Assembly (NCBI GenBank): GCA_963931155.1
Contig: OZ006978.1
Span: 930,001-994,000 of the forward strand
Direction of reading: 5' to 3'
DNA from: CALXVA01 sp944392465
GTDB lineage: Bacteria; Bacillota; Clostridia; TANB77; CAG-508
Length of the DNA stretch: 64,000 bases
The position numbers and the translations under genes were made by a program. The notes beneath the pieces were generated by a model that worked only from the letters and a program-made list of their open reading frames with translations, had not been told where the DNA came from and searched no databases. Shown one piece after another: positions 20,752 through 29,283 of the stretch; within the stretch, counting starts at the first letter, position 1, and each line of letters opens with the position of its first letter.

Positions 20752-22284
20752 ATGAGTAAAGGAAAAAGATATGACGGAGAACCAAAATTAAACTTAAAAA
20801 AAGTTTTTGCGGTTATAATAGCTTTCGCTGTAATTATAATGTTTATTATAGGTATAAACAAATTGTTTACAGGTGAAAGTAACACAGAAGAAAAGACTGT
20901 TTCACAAGCTTATTTTCCAGTTTATACAAATGGAAAATGGGGAGTAATTGATTCGAAAGGTAATACAGTTATTACACCAGAGTATGATGAATATATTATT
21001 ATACCAGATAGTAGTAAACCGGTATTTATTTGTACATATGATGTTAATTATGACGATGGAACTTATAAAACTAAAGCTTTAAATGAAAAAAATGAGCAAA
21101 TATATAGTGAATATGAGCAAGTTGAGGCACTAGAAAATTTTGATGAAAGTAATAATTTATGGTATACAAAAAATATATTAAAAGTTATGAAAGATGGTAA
21201 ATATGGTTTACTAAATACTAGCAACGGAGCATTAATTGTTAATTGTGAATATGATTCAATAGAATCATTAAAAGCAGTAGAGAATAGTTTTGTTACTCAA
21301 AAAGATAATAAATATGGATTAGTGGATAATATTGGAACAGTAATAATAGAAAACAAATATGAAGATATAAAACCACTTTCTAATCAATATGAAGACGGGT
21401 TTATTGTAAAAAATGCAGAAGGTAAATATGGCTTAGTAGGTTATGGAAAACAAGAAATTTTAGAACCTGTTTATGATTCAATTAAACAAACAAATGGAGA
21501 TGATAATTACTATATAGTTAAAGAAGGAAATGATATAGAAGTTGTAGATAATAATAAAGAAAAATTTTTAGTGGGAAAATATGATGATATCATTTCAGTA
21601 AATAACGGAAATGCAATTATAGAAGAAAATAACAAATTTGGAGTAGTTAAGGTAAATGGCACAGAAGTTATAAAACCTTCTTATAATAGTATTTCATATG
21701 CTACAGGAAATAACTATATAGTAGAAAATAATAAGAAATTTGGAGTTATCAATACAAATAATGAACAGTTAATAGATACTAAATATGATAATATAATTTA
21801 TAGAGAATCAGCAGGATTTTATGAAGCAACGAACTCTGATTATACATCAGATTTAATAGATAATAACATGGATATTAAACTTTCTGGGGTTATAGTTTCA
21901 GAGGTAAATGAAGAAGATGGATATGTTAAAGTAAGACAAAACGATGAATACAAATATTATAATTTCAAATTTGAAGAAAAAACTGTAAATGAAATTTTAT
22001 CAGGAAATACCATTTTCTTAAGCAAGAACGAAGAAGGAAAATATGGATTTATTGATAGAAATGGAAATGTAGTAGTAAACTATATTTATGATGATGCTAC
22101 AGAACAAAATGATTATGGTTATGCAAGTGTAAAACTAGACGGAAAATGGGGAGCTGTAGATTCAAGAGGAAGTGTTGCAGTAGAACCTACATATACATTA
22201 GATAATAATACAATAATAGAATTTATAGGAAAATGGCATCTAGGAGAAGATTTAAACTTATATTATTTCACAGATAACAATTAG
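20752..22284 (+). CDS. Membrane-anchored WG-repeat protein
   Basis: About 510 aa. The ATG at 20752 is chosen because ggagg lies at 20742-20746, inside the longer in-frame extension. A basic start and one membrane segment (FAVIIAFAVIIMFIIGINKL) precede an extracellular region of about ten WG beta-repeats of 45-55 residues, of the type 'NGKWGVIDSKGNTVITPEYDE' or 'DNKYGLVDNIGTVIIENKY'. Repeat spacing is regular from residue 55 to the end. WG repeats are common in Bacillota surface proteins, probably forming a beta-propeller or solenoid for binding. No partner is evident. A hairpin terminator follows. Confidence 0.85.
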   Translation: MSKGKRYDGEPKLNLKKVFAVIIAFAVIIMFIIGINKLFTGESNTEEKTVSQAYFPVYTNGKWGVIDSKGNTVITPEYDEYIIIPDSSKPVFICTYDVNYDDGTYKTKALNEKNEQIYSEYEQVEALENFDESNNLWYTKNILKVMKDGKYGLLNTSNGALIVNCEYDSIESLKAVENSFVTQKDNKYGLVDNIGTVIIENKYEDIKPLSNQYEDGFIVKNAEGKYGLVGYGKQEILEPVYDSIKQTNGDDNYYIVKEGNDIEVVDNNKEKFLVGKYDDIISVNNGNAIIEENNKFGVVKVNGTEVIKPSYNSISYATGNNYIVENNKKFGVINTNNEQLIDTKYDNIIYRESAGFYEATNSDYTSDLIDNNMDIKLSGVIVSEVNEEDGYVKVRQNDEYKYYNFKFEEKTVNEILSGNTIFLSKNEEGKYGFIDRNGNVVVNYIYDDATEQNDYGYASVKLDGKWGAVDSRGSVAVEPTYTLDNNTIIEFIGKWHLGEDLNLYYFTDNN

Positions 22285-22309
22285 AAAATATTATCTTAAA
22301 GATAAGTGT

Positions 22310-22347
22310 AAGGAAAACAAGTTTATTTAATAAATTTTGTTTTCCTT
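22310..22347 (+). terminator. Intrinsic terminator after the WG-repeat gene
   Basis: AAGGAAAACAAGTTTATT pairs with AATAAATTTTGTTTTCCTT in a long A/T-rich stem. It sits between the WG-repeat gene and the next gene, whose RBS starts 12 bp later. Confidence 0.75.
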
Positions 22348-22372
22348 ACAATAAACATAGGAGGAACAAAAA

Positions 22373-23623
22373 GTGGAACTGATGACAAAGTATCAATATA
22401 CGTATTTTATATATCCTTATATAATTGAAGAAGGCAAATATAAGAGATATTTACAAAATTTATTAAGAAACAAAAAATGCAAAATAAGATTTTTCAATGA
22501 ACAAAAAGATATTCATTTATATACATACTTTTTGCCAAGCATAAGAGATTATATGTTCTGGTCATTTGGATTAACAACAGAGGGAGTTAAAGATTTTAGA
22601 AGAATGGATGCACCACTTCAAGCTACACTACTTGCAGAACATGATTGCAACATATTCAATTATGAGTTGCCAGAAAACTTACAAGGAAAAGTAGAAACTA
22701 ACAATGGTATATTTTTTGAAATATCTGAAATAAAAATCATATGCTATAAAACCGGAGTATGTTTTTTAGTATTTAAAACAAATTTGGAAAATACAGATAG
22801 TTTTTCTGATTTACTTAACTTTAACTATAAATTTAGAGAAGTTAATTCAAAAGCATATAATTTAAAAGAATATGAAAATATAAAAATACAATCAAATTCT
22901 TTTAAAAGTGTAAAAGATATATCTGTACTAATAAAAGAACTAACAGGAAATAATAGTATATCTAAAAAAGCAAATATAGGAAATGACAAGTTCTTTGTAT
23001 ACTCTTATTGTTGTTTAGACCAAAAGAATTGGAATGAAAACACACAAACAGAAGATTTAGATAATATATTTGAAAAATATCGTTCTGTGCTACCTGCAAA
23101 TTCACAGGTTATAGAAGATAGTTATTATATGTCTTATGAAAATAAAAAACAACAAAAATCTTTATATAAAAACCAATTTATAAGATATGGATTTACTGTT
23201 GCAAGTACAGTTTTGCTTACATCTAACATTAATACAGCAAACTTTACAACAGTACCACAAAAATATGAAAGTGAATATTTATATACATATATTTTGGTAT
23301 TGTATAAAAAAATATTATTAAATAAATTAAATTATGAATTTACTACACGCTTTAAAGAAGCAGAAAAAGAATTTTTAGACTTTACAAAAAGATTATGGAT
23401 ACAAGATATAACGAATGATGAATTTGGTAGAAGTCTAGAAACGAATTGGACAGGAAATTTAAATATAGAAAAAACATTTTATAAATTAAAAAGCGAATAC
23501 GATGTTACATATAAAAAAAGCAACATAGATGAGTTAAAAAAGAGTAGCAAAGTGACAAAGCGTGTTTTGTTAGTTATATTGATCCTTAATATAATTGCTA
23601 TTATACTAGCAGGTATGATGTAA
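22373..23623 (+). CDS. Unknown tail-anchored protein
   Basis: A 416-aa protein starting at GTG 22373, eight bases after a strong RBS (aggagg). Most of it is soluble, with mixed charged and aromatic composition and a central segment FIRYGFTVASTVLLTSNINTA that is moderately hydrophobic. The last 20 residues (RVLLVILILNIIAIILAGMM) form a membrane segment with almost nothing after it, so the protein looks C-tail anchored with its bulk in the cytoplasm. I recognise no family. It may be a conserved lineage-specific protein. The intact length and good RBS support the gene. Confidence 0.75.
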   Translation: MELMTKYQYTYFIYPYIIEEGKYKRYLQNLLRNKKCKIRFFNEQKDIHLYTYFLPSIRDYMFWSFGLTTEGVKDFRRMDAPLQATLLAEHDCNIFNYELPENLQGKVETNNGIFFEISEIKIICYKTGVCFLVFKTNLENTDSFSDLLNFNYKFREVNSKAYNLKEYENIKIQSNSFKSVKDISVLIKELTGNNSISKKANIGNDKFFVYSYCCLDQKNWNENTQTEDLDNIFEKYRSVLPANSQVIEDSYYMSYENKKQQKSLYKNQFIRYGFTVASTVLLTSNINTANFTTVPQKYESEYLYTYILVLYKKILLNKLNYEFTTRFKEAEKEFLDFTKRLWIQDITNDEFGRSLETNWTGNLNIEKTFYKLKSEYDVTYKKSNIDELKKSSKVTKRVLLVILILNIIAIILAGMM

Positions 23624-23759
23624 ATTTAAGCTTAAGAAAAATATCCTAACAAAAAATGCAATTAGTGACAGCCCACTTTTGCAAATAGAATTAGTCAAAT
23701 TCAATTTAATAAAAATATTCTAACAAAAAATAATAAAGAAAATTTAAAGGAAAATTTAA

Positions 23760-24191
23760 ATGAAGGTTACAACAGGAATTGATATAATAGAAGTAGAAAG
23801 AATAAAAAAAGCAATAGAAGATTTAGGAGAAAATTTCTTAAATAGAGTTTTTACTAAAAAAGAAGTAGAATATTGTAACAAATCTGAAGCAATAAAGTAC
23901 CAACACTTTGCAGCAAGGTTTGCAGTAAAGGAAGCGGTTTTTAAAGCAATCTCCAACTATATAAAAGATAGAGATGACGGATTATGGACAAGCATAGAGG
24001 TAATAAATTTAGAAGGTGGAAAACCTGAAATAAATGTGGAAAAGCTTATGAAAAAAATCGAATTAACTGCGGATAATTTAGGTAATTCAAGCAATTCAAA
24101 CAAAATTACTTTAAAAGATATAGATATAAGCATATCGCATATAAAAGATTATGCAGTAGCAAGTGTTGTAGCTGTATTTAATAATGCGTAA
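23760..24191 (+). CDS. acpS: Holo-[acyl-carrier-protein] synthase
   Basis: A 143-aa AcpS-type phosphopantetheinyl transferase. It moves 4'-phosphopantetheine from coenzyme A to the serine of acyl carrier protein, a requirement for fatty-acid synthesis. The Mg-binding motifs are present: GIDIIEVERI with Asp8, and FAVKEAVFKAI with Glu58. The length is slightly above the usual 120-130 aa because of an Asn/Ser-rich insertion near residues 103-115 (DNLGNSSNSNK). The start follows a purine-rich stretch (aaagga). Neighbour order acpS-tatD is not diagnostic. Confidence 0.93.
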   Translation: MKVTTGIDIIEVERIKKAIEDLGENFLNRVFTKKEVEYCNKSEAIKYQHFAARFAVKEAVFKAISNYIKDRDDGLWTSIEVINLEGGKPEINVEKLMKKIELTADNLGNSSNSNKITLKDIDISISHIKDYAVASVVAVFNNA

Positions 24192-24194
24192 CTA

Positions 24195-24223
24195 GTGCCA
24201 CCCAGGACAGACCCCATTGGCAC
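24195..24223. repeat. Degraded REP-like palindrome
   Basis: gtgccacccaggacagaccccattggcac is a variant of the palindrome at 20625-20653. The outer six-base stem (gtgcca/tggcac) is kept, while the inner left arm has decayed. It lies between acpS and tatD. Confidence 0.65.
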
Positions 24224-24242
24224 AATTGCATAGAAGGGAAGA

Positions 24243-25040
24243 ATGGGTTTTATGGAATTTTTTGATTCACATGCTCACTATAATGATGAAAAATTTGATG
24301 AGGATAGAGAAGAATTAATTAATAAAATATATGATTCAGGAGTAACAAGATTAATAAATGCAGGATATAGCCTAGAATCGTCTGAAAATGCTCTTAGAAT
24401 TGCTAAAGGGTATAACTGGATATTTACTATATCTGGCATATCTCCAAACGATATACCTGAAAATAGTGCGAATTTAGACTATGAATTAAATGAGCTTGAT
24501 AGATTTATATCAGAAGAATTAAACTCTAATAAAATAGTAGGAATAGGTGAAATTGGGTTAGATTATTATTGGAACAAGGAAAATAAAGATTTACAAAAAG
24601 AAGCTTTTATAAAGCAAATAAACCTTGCAAATAAATATAATTTGCCGATAGTAATTCATACAAGGGAAGCGGTAATGGATACATTAGAAATACTAAAATA
24701 CCATAAAGTAAATAAATATGGAGTATTCCATTGTTGCCCTCTAAATAGAGAACTTGTAAAAGAAGCACTAAAACTTGGATTTTACATCTCATTTGCAGGA
24801 CCAATTACTTTTAAAAATTCAAAAAACGCAAGTGAAATAATAGAAATGGTACCTTTAGATAAAATGCTTATTGAAACAGATAGTCCATATTTATCTCCAG
24901 AACCCAATAGAGGAAAAAGGAATGATTCTAGAAATGTGAAATATACTGCACAGAAAATTGCAGATGTAAAAAATATGAGCCTAGAAGAAATTGCTAAAAT
25001 TACTTATGAAAATGCAAATAAAATATTTAAGATAGAATAA
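24243..25040 (+). CDS. tatD: TatD family metal-dependent deoxyribonuclease
   Basis: A 265-aa TIM-barrel hydrolase of the TatD family (3'-5' DNA exonuclease activity in studied members). Metal ligands are in order: H-A-H in FFDSHAHYND (about residue 10), Glu in GEIGLDYYW (about 98), His in IVIHTREA (about 137), His in VFHCCP (about 162) and Asp in ETDSPYLSPEPN (about 213). Two starts are possible: ATG 24243, close to the RBS agaaggga, or ATG 24252, which begins directly with MEFFDSHAHY as in most homologues. A terminator hairpin follows the stop. Confidence 0.93.
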   Translation: MGFMEFFDSHAHYNDEKFDEDREELINKIYDSGVTRLINAGYSLESSENALRIAKGYNWIFTISGISPNDIPENSANLDYELNELDRFISEELNSNKIVGIGEIGLDYYWNKENKDLQKEAFIKQINLANKYNLPIVIHTREAVMDTLEILKYHKVNKYGVFHCCPLNRELVKEALKLGFYISFAGPITFKNSKNASEIIEMVPLDKMLIETDSPYLSPEPNRGKRNDSRNVKYTAQKIADVKNMSLEEIAKITYENANKIFKIE

Positions 25041-25046
25041 AATAAT

Positions 25047-25081
25047 AAGACCAAGGAAAGTATTAAGTTTCTTGGTCTTTA
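25047..25081. terminator. Bidirectional terminator between tatD and htpX
   Basis: AAGACCAAGGAAA / TTTCTTGGTCTTT form a stem around an eight-base loop between the two convergent genes. Confidence 0.85.
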
Positions 25082-25116
25082 AATGAAAATTTTTGTCTTG
25101 CTTTATTTTGTCTATT

Positions 25117-26028
25117 TTACTTTAGATTTCTTATAGCTTCAATTCTATCATCAATTGATGGGTGAGTAGATAATAGACTAGTTTTTTTCTTTTTTCCATT
25201 CTTTATGTTTGATTTAAAAGGATTTACTATATACATATGAGCAGTTGATTTATTAGCATATTTTAATTCATTTGGATCTTCATCCAATTTTTGTAATGCA
25301 GATATTAAACCATCTGGATTTCTTGTTATTTCAACTGCACTTGCATCAGCCAAATATTCTCTACGTCTAGATAATGCAAGTTGCATTAATTTGCCAAATA
25401 TAGGTGCTAATATTAAGCACACTAGACCAATAAGCATAAGTATTGGATTGCCACTTCTTGAGTCACCATCTCCATCACTATTTCGGCCACCGCCCCAGAA
25501 TAATATTCTACTAAAGAAATCTGTAAGCATTACCATAAAACCAACCATAACTGTTACAACTGCAGAAAGACGTATATCATAGTTTTTTATATGTGATAAC
25601 TCATGTGCTAGCACACCTTCTAATTCATAATAATCTAGTTTATCTAAAAGACCAGTTGTAACACATATTACAGAATTTTTAGGGTTTCTACCAGTAGCAA
25701 AAGCATTTGGCTGAGGATCATTTACTACATATAGTTCTGGTCTACTTTCTAGTCCGGATGAAATCATTAAACCATCTAATATATTTTCCAACTTCTTTTG
25801 CACTTCTGGAGAAGCTTTATGAGCACCATTTACTGAAAGTACTATTTTATCACTATAATAATATGAAGCCCAAGAAGTAACAATAGAAAAAATTAAAGCT
25901 ATTACTATGGAAAACACACCTAAATCAAATGCCATACAAATATAATATATAATTAAAGTAATAACTATTAAAAATATAGAAACTATTACTCCAGTTTTTA
26001 TTTTATTATTTCGAATATCTTCATACAT
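25117..26028 (-). CDS. htpX: HtpX-like membrane zinc metalloprotease
   Basis: A 303-aa M48-family protease. Two membrane segments at the N-terminus (about residues 12-55) are followed by the catalytic motif H-E-L-S-H (in VLAHELSHIKNYD, about residue 140), two more membrane segments (about 155-215), and the third zinc ligand region RREYLADASAVE. HtpX degrades misfolded membrane proteins and acts in envelope stress. It lies downstream of lemA on the same strand, a very common pair. Length and topology are normal. Confidence 0.95.
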   Translation of the reverse strand: MYEDIRNNKIKTGVIVSIFLIVITLIIYYICMAFDLGVFSIVIALIFSIVTSWASYYYSDKIVLSVNGAHKASPEVQKKLENILDGLMISSGLESRPELYVVNDPQPNAFATGRNPKNSVICVTTGLLDKLDYYELEGVLAHELSHIKNYDIRLSAVVTVMVGFMVMLTDFFSRILFWGGGRNSDGDGDSRSGNPILMLIGLVCLILAPIFGKLMQLALSRRREYLADASAVEITRNPDGLISALQKLDEDPNELKYANKSTAHMYIVNPFKSNIKNGKKKKTSLLSTHPSIDDRIEAIRNLK

Positions 26029-26113
26029 ATATATTCACAATCCTTTATTAGTTTTATTAAACAAAAAATAAATCTTTTACAGCAGAAACTATAAAAAATT
26101 TATTTTTAAAATT

Positions 26114-26662
26114 TTAAAATTCAACTTTAACATTTTTCTTAGCTTCTTCATTATCAACTTCAAATAATGCTTCTTCTTTAAAACGGAACAAAGAAGCGAT
26201 AACGTTTGAAGGGAAAACTTGTAGTTTAGTATTATATCTAGTTACAGTATCATTATAAAATTGTCTAGAATAAGAAATTTTATTTTCAGTATTTTGTAAT
26301 TCTTCTTGTAAACTTAAAAAGTTTTGGTTTGCTTTTAAATCTGGATAATTTTCAGCTACAGCCATAATTGTTTTTAAAGTATCTGATAATTCATTGTCTA
26401 ATTTTGCTTTTTCATCAACTGTATTTGCATCAGCCCAAGAAGAACGTAAGTCTGTAACTTTAGTTAATACGCTAGATTCATGTTCCATATATCCTTTTAC
26501 TGATTCAACTAAATTAGGAATTAAATCAAATCTTCTTTGAAGTTGTACATCAATTTGGCTCCATGCATTTTTCACTCTTAATCTCATAGTTACTAATCCA
26601 TTATATAAAGCAATTACTGCAATAACAAGAACTGCAACTATTATAAGAACAATCCACCACAT
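26114..26662 (-). CDS. lemA: LemA family protein
   Basis: A 182-aa LemA protein starting at ATG 26662 (MWWIVLIIVAVLVIAVIAL), chosen because its RBS aggagg lies nine bases upstream; an in-frame upstream extension to 26701 lacks a separate RBS. One N-terminal membrane segment, then the helical LemA domain: NAWSQIDVQLQRRFDLIPNL, LKANQNFLSLQEEL and the ending RFKEEALFEVDNEEAKKNVKVEF. The molecular role is unknown, but lemA and htpX commonly form an operon, which suggests a role in envelope quality control. Confidence 0.94.
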   Translation of the reverse strand: MWWIVLIIVAVLVIAVIALYNGLVTMRLRVKNAWSQIDVQLQRRFDLIPNLVESVKGYMEHESSVLTKVTDLRSSWADANTVDEKAKLDNELSDTLKTIMAVAENYPDLKANQNFLSLQEELQNTENKISYSRQFYNDTVTRYNTKLQVFPSNVIASLFRFKEEALFEVDNEEAKKNVKVEF

Positions 26663-26878
26663 AAATAATTTCCTCCTTATTAATAAATTTATAATAAACA
26701 TATAATATCATATTTATAAATATTATACAACTTTTGTGATAAATATATGTAAAAAATATGAACATTTTGGAATATTTCTAGTACAAGCAACATATAATGG
26801 TAATATAGCTAATTTGCTAAAACAGAAAACATAATGTAAAAACCGTAAAAAGCAGATAGCACAAGGAAAGAGGATAAA

Positions 26879-26908
26879 TTTGACAGAAATAAAGATATGT
26901 GCTATAAT
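26879..26908 (+). promoter_or_regulatory. Sigma-A-type promoter for the G5-domain wall protein
   Basis: TTGACA (26879-26884), an 18-bp spacer and TATAAT (26903-26908). The RBS aaaggaggg follows at 26924-26932. Confidence 0.75.
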
Positions 26909-26944
26909 AACTTTGTTGCTTTTAAAGGAGGGAACAAATTTCAA

Positions 26945-27898
26945 ATGAAAATCGATGATAAAGCGTCTATATCGCTGAAAAAGATTATATGTATTAGTAT
27001 TATACTTATATTTTTATTAAGCGCCGGCGTAATGGCAGGAAATGTTCAGGTTAGAAACGTAAAAATAGTATTATCAAGTGGATACGAAATGGACATTTTA
27101 ACAACAAAAACAAGTGTCAAAGATATTCTAGAAGAAAATCATATTGTATTATTAGAAGATGAAAAAGTTACACCAAAAGCAAGTGAAGAAATATCTGATA
27201 ATAACACAATAACTATATCAAAAGACTCAGAAGAAGTAATAGATGAAGAAGAAGCAGAAACTCAAGAAAATTCTTCTGAAGTAACAGCAGAAGAACTACT
27301 AGAAAGCTATTCAAAAATAGTAGAAAAAATAGTAGTTAAAAAAGAAAAAATACCTTATGAAACAATAACAAGAGACGTCTCAACAGGAAAGGGTAAAAAA
27401 CAAGATTCAGTTATCCAAAAGGGCGAAAACGGAATAAAGCAAGTAACATATAAGGTAAAATATCAAAATGGAAAAGAAATAGAAAGAACAAAAATTTCAT
27501 CAAAGGTTATTAAAAAACCAGTTGATAAAATTGTAGAAGTAAGAACAAAACAAATCACTACTAGAGGTAGTGGAGCAATAAGTGCAACAGGAACAAAAGC
27601 ACAATACCAAGCATATGCAAAATCTAGATGCCAAGCTTATGGTTGGTCAAACTATGATTTTGATTGTTTAGTATCATTATGGAACAAAGAAAGTGGATGG
27701 AATCCAAATGCACATAATTCTTATTCAGGTGCACACGGAATTGCACAAGCTTTACCAGCAAGCAAAATGTCTTCACATGGATCAGATTATATGACAAACT
27801 ATAAAACACAAATTGACTGGGGATTAAGCTATATCAAATCTAGATATGGAACACCAGCAAATGCATGGAGCCATTCATGTTCAACAGGTTGGTATTAA
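26945..27898 (+). CDS. RpfB-like wall protein: DUF348, G5 and lysozyme-like transglycosylase domain
   Basis: About 317 aa from ATG 26945 (RBS aaaggaggg). One membrane or signal segment (about residues 12-33), a DUF348 ubiquitin-like domain (about 36-80, VRNVKIVLSSGYEMDILTTK), an acidic linker, a G5 domain (about 115-200, ending VDKIVEVRTKQITTRGSGA), and a C-terminal lysozyme-like domain (about 215-317) with the putative catalytic Glu in LWNKESGWNPNA and the motif SGAHGIAQALPASKM. This DUF348-G5-transglycosylase order is that of resuscitation-promoting factor RpfB and related cell-wall hydrolases. It probably cleaves peptidoglycan glycan strands. Activity is inferred from fold. Confidence 0.87.
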   Translation: MKIDDKASISLKKIICISIILIFLLSAGVMAGNVQVRNVKIVLSSGYEMDILTTKTSVKDILEENHIVLLEDEKVTPKASEEISDNNTITISKDSEEVIDEEEAETQENSSEVTAEELLESYSKIVEKIVVKKEKIPYETITRDVSTGKGKKQDSVIQKGENGIKQVTYKVKYQNGKEIERTKISSKVIKKPVDKIVEVRTKQITTRGSGAISATGTKAQYQAYAKSRCQAYGWSNYDFDCLVSLWNKESGWNPNAHNSYSGAHGIAQALPASKMSSHGSDYMTNYKTQIDWGLSYIKSRYGTPANAWSHSCSTGWY

Positions 27899-27918
27899 AA
27901 TAAAAGTAAAATATATAG

Positions 27919-27945
27919 GCACACTTCATGAAAGTGTGCTTTTCT
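27919..27945 (+). terminator. Intrinsic terminator after the RpfB-like gene
   Basis: gcacactt-catga-aagtgtgc followed by a T run. Confidence 0.88.
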
Positions 27946-28062
27946 TGTTCAGAACTAAAAATTGTAGTATAATGAGTAAAAATTAAATTTAGAAGAGACA
28001 GCATAAAAATAAGAACATAAATAAAGGTTTAAGAGAAATATGAATGAATGTAGGAGGAAAAA

Positions 28063-28836
28063 ATGAAACTAGTATCGTGGAATGTAAATGGATTAAGAGC
28101 AGTAATAAATAAAGGATTTGCAAACTTTTTTAATGAAGTAGATGCAGATATATTTTGTATTCAAGAAACAAAAATGCAAGAAGACCAAATAGATGACAAT
28201 ATGAGAGAAATATTTAAAGAATATAATTCATATTGGAATAGTGCTGAAAAGAAAGGATATTCAGGTACAGCAATTTTTACAAAACAAAAACCACTAAATG
28301 TAACATATGGAATGGGAATAGAAGAACACGACAAAGAAGGAAGAATAATAACACTAGAATTTGATAAATTCTATATGGTAGATTGCTATACACCAAATGC
28401 CAAAAGAGGCTTAGAAAGACTAGATTACAGAGTAATATGGGAAGACGAATTTAGAAAATATTTATTAAACCTAAACAAAACAAAACCAGTAATACTATGC
28501 GGAGACTTAAACGTAGCACATGAAGAAATAGACTTAAAGAATCCAAAAACAAACAGAGGAAATGCAGGATTTACAGATGAAGAAAGAGAAAAAATGACAG
28601 AATTACTAAATGCAGGATTCACAGACACATTTAGATATCTATATCCAAATAAAGAAGATGCATATACATGGTGGTCATATATGTTCAAAGCAAGAGAAAA
28701 AAACGTAGGATGGAGAATAGATTACTTTATTGTGTCAAAATCAATAGAAGAAAAAATTAAAGAGGCTAGTATATATTCAGACATAATGGGTAGTGATCAT
28801 TGTCCAGTAGGGTTAGAAATGTCCCCATTGGCATGA
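28063..28836 (+). CDS. exoA: Exodeoxyribonuclease III family AP endonuclease
   Basis: A 257-aa ExoIII-type AP endonuclease for base-excision repair. Motifs in order: LVSWNVNGLRA (N-terminus), IQETKMQ with the metal-binding Glu (about residue 37), CGDLNVAHEEIDL (about 147), DYFIVS and the final SDHCPVGLE with catalytic His. Strong RBS (aggagg). Oddity: the last codons and the TGA stop lie within a half copy of the REP-like repeat (tccccattggca), so the C-terminal tail MSPLA may come from repeat insertion. It is the only gene recognised here that ends in TGA. Function should not be affected, because the conserved domain is complete. Confidence 0.95.
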   Translation: MKLVSWNVNGLRAVINKGFANFFNEVDADIFCIQETKMQEDQIDDNMREIFKEYNSYWNSAEKKGYSGTAIFTKQKPLNVTYGMGIEEHDKEGRIITLEFDKFYMVDCYTPNAKRGLERLDYRVIWEDEFRKYLLNLNKTKPVILCGDLNVAHEEIDLKNPKTNRGNAGFTDEEREKMTELLNAGFTDTFRYLYPNKEDAYTWWSYMFKAREKNVGWRIDYFIVSKSIEEKIKEASIYSDIMGSDHCPVGLEMSPLA

Positions 28837-28952
28837 TTGGTAAAATACATTAAATAAAATCCTACGGATATAAGGAAAAAACAATATAATATATGGGCTT
28901 AAAATAAAAAAATAATGTAATAAAAAAGAAATATAAAAAATTAGAATGCAAG

Positions 28953-28981
28953 AAAAGTGCCTAGAATAAGGTACTTTTTTA
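28953..28981 (+). terminator. Intrinsic terminator after exoA
   Basis: AAAAGTGCCT / AGGTACTTTT with a six-base loop and a T run. It lies about 115 bp after exoA. The remaining gene-free stretch from 28982 to 29283 is extremely AT-rich; I see no clear promoter in it. Confidence 0.8.
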
Positions 28982-29283
28982 ATATGCAAAAAAACATATA
29001 AAAAGAACAAAAACATTGAGGAAAGACTGTGGAATAAAATATTTCAAAATGTAACAAAAATGTAAATAAAAAGACAAAAAAGCCTAAAAAATAAGTATCC
29101 GTAATAAATGTGAAAATAATAATAAAAAGTGGGTGTAACTGTTGATTGAACAATATAAATAACTAATTTAAAATTAATATATATAATTAAAATAATATAT
29201 ATAAAATTTTTAATTATAAAAAACAATTTAATTTTTCAAAGAAAAGTTTTCAAAGGAAAAAGTATTTGAGGGGGGCATATTGT

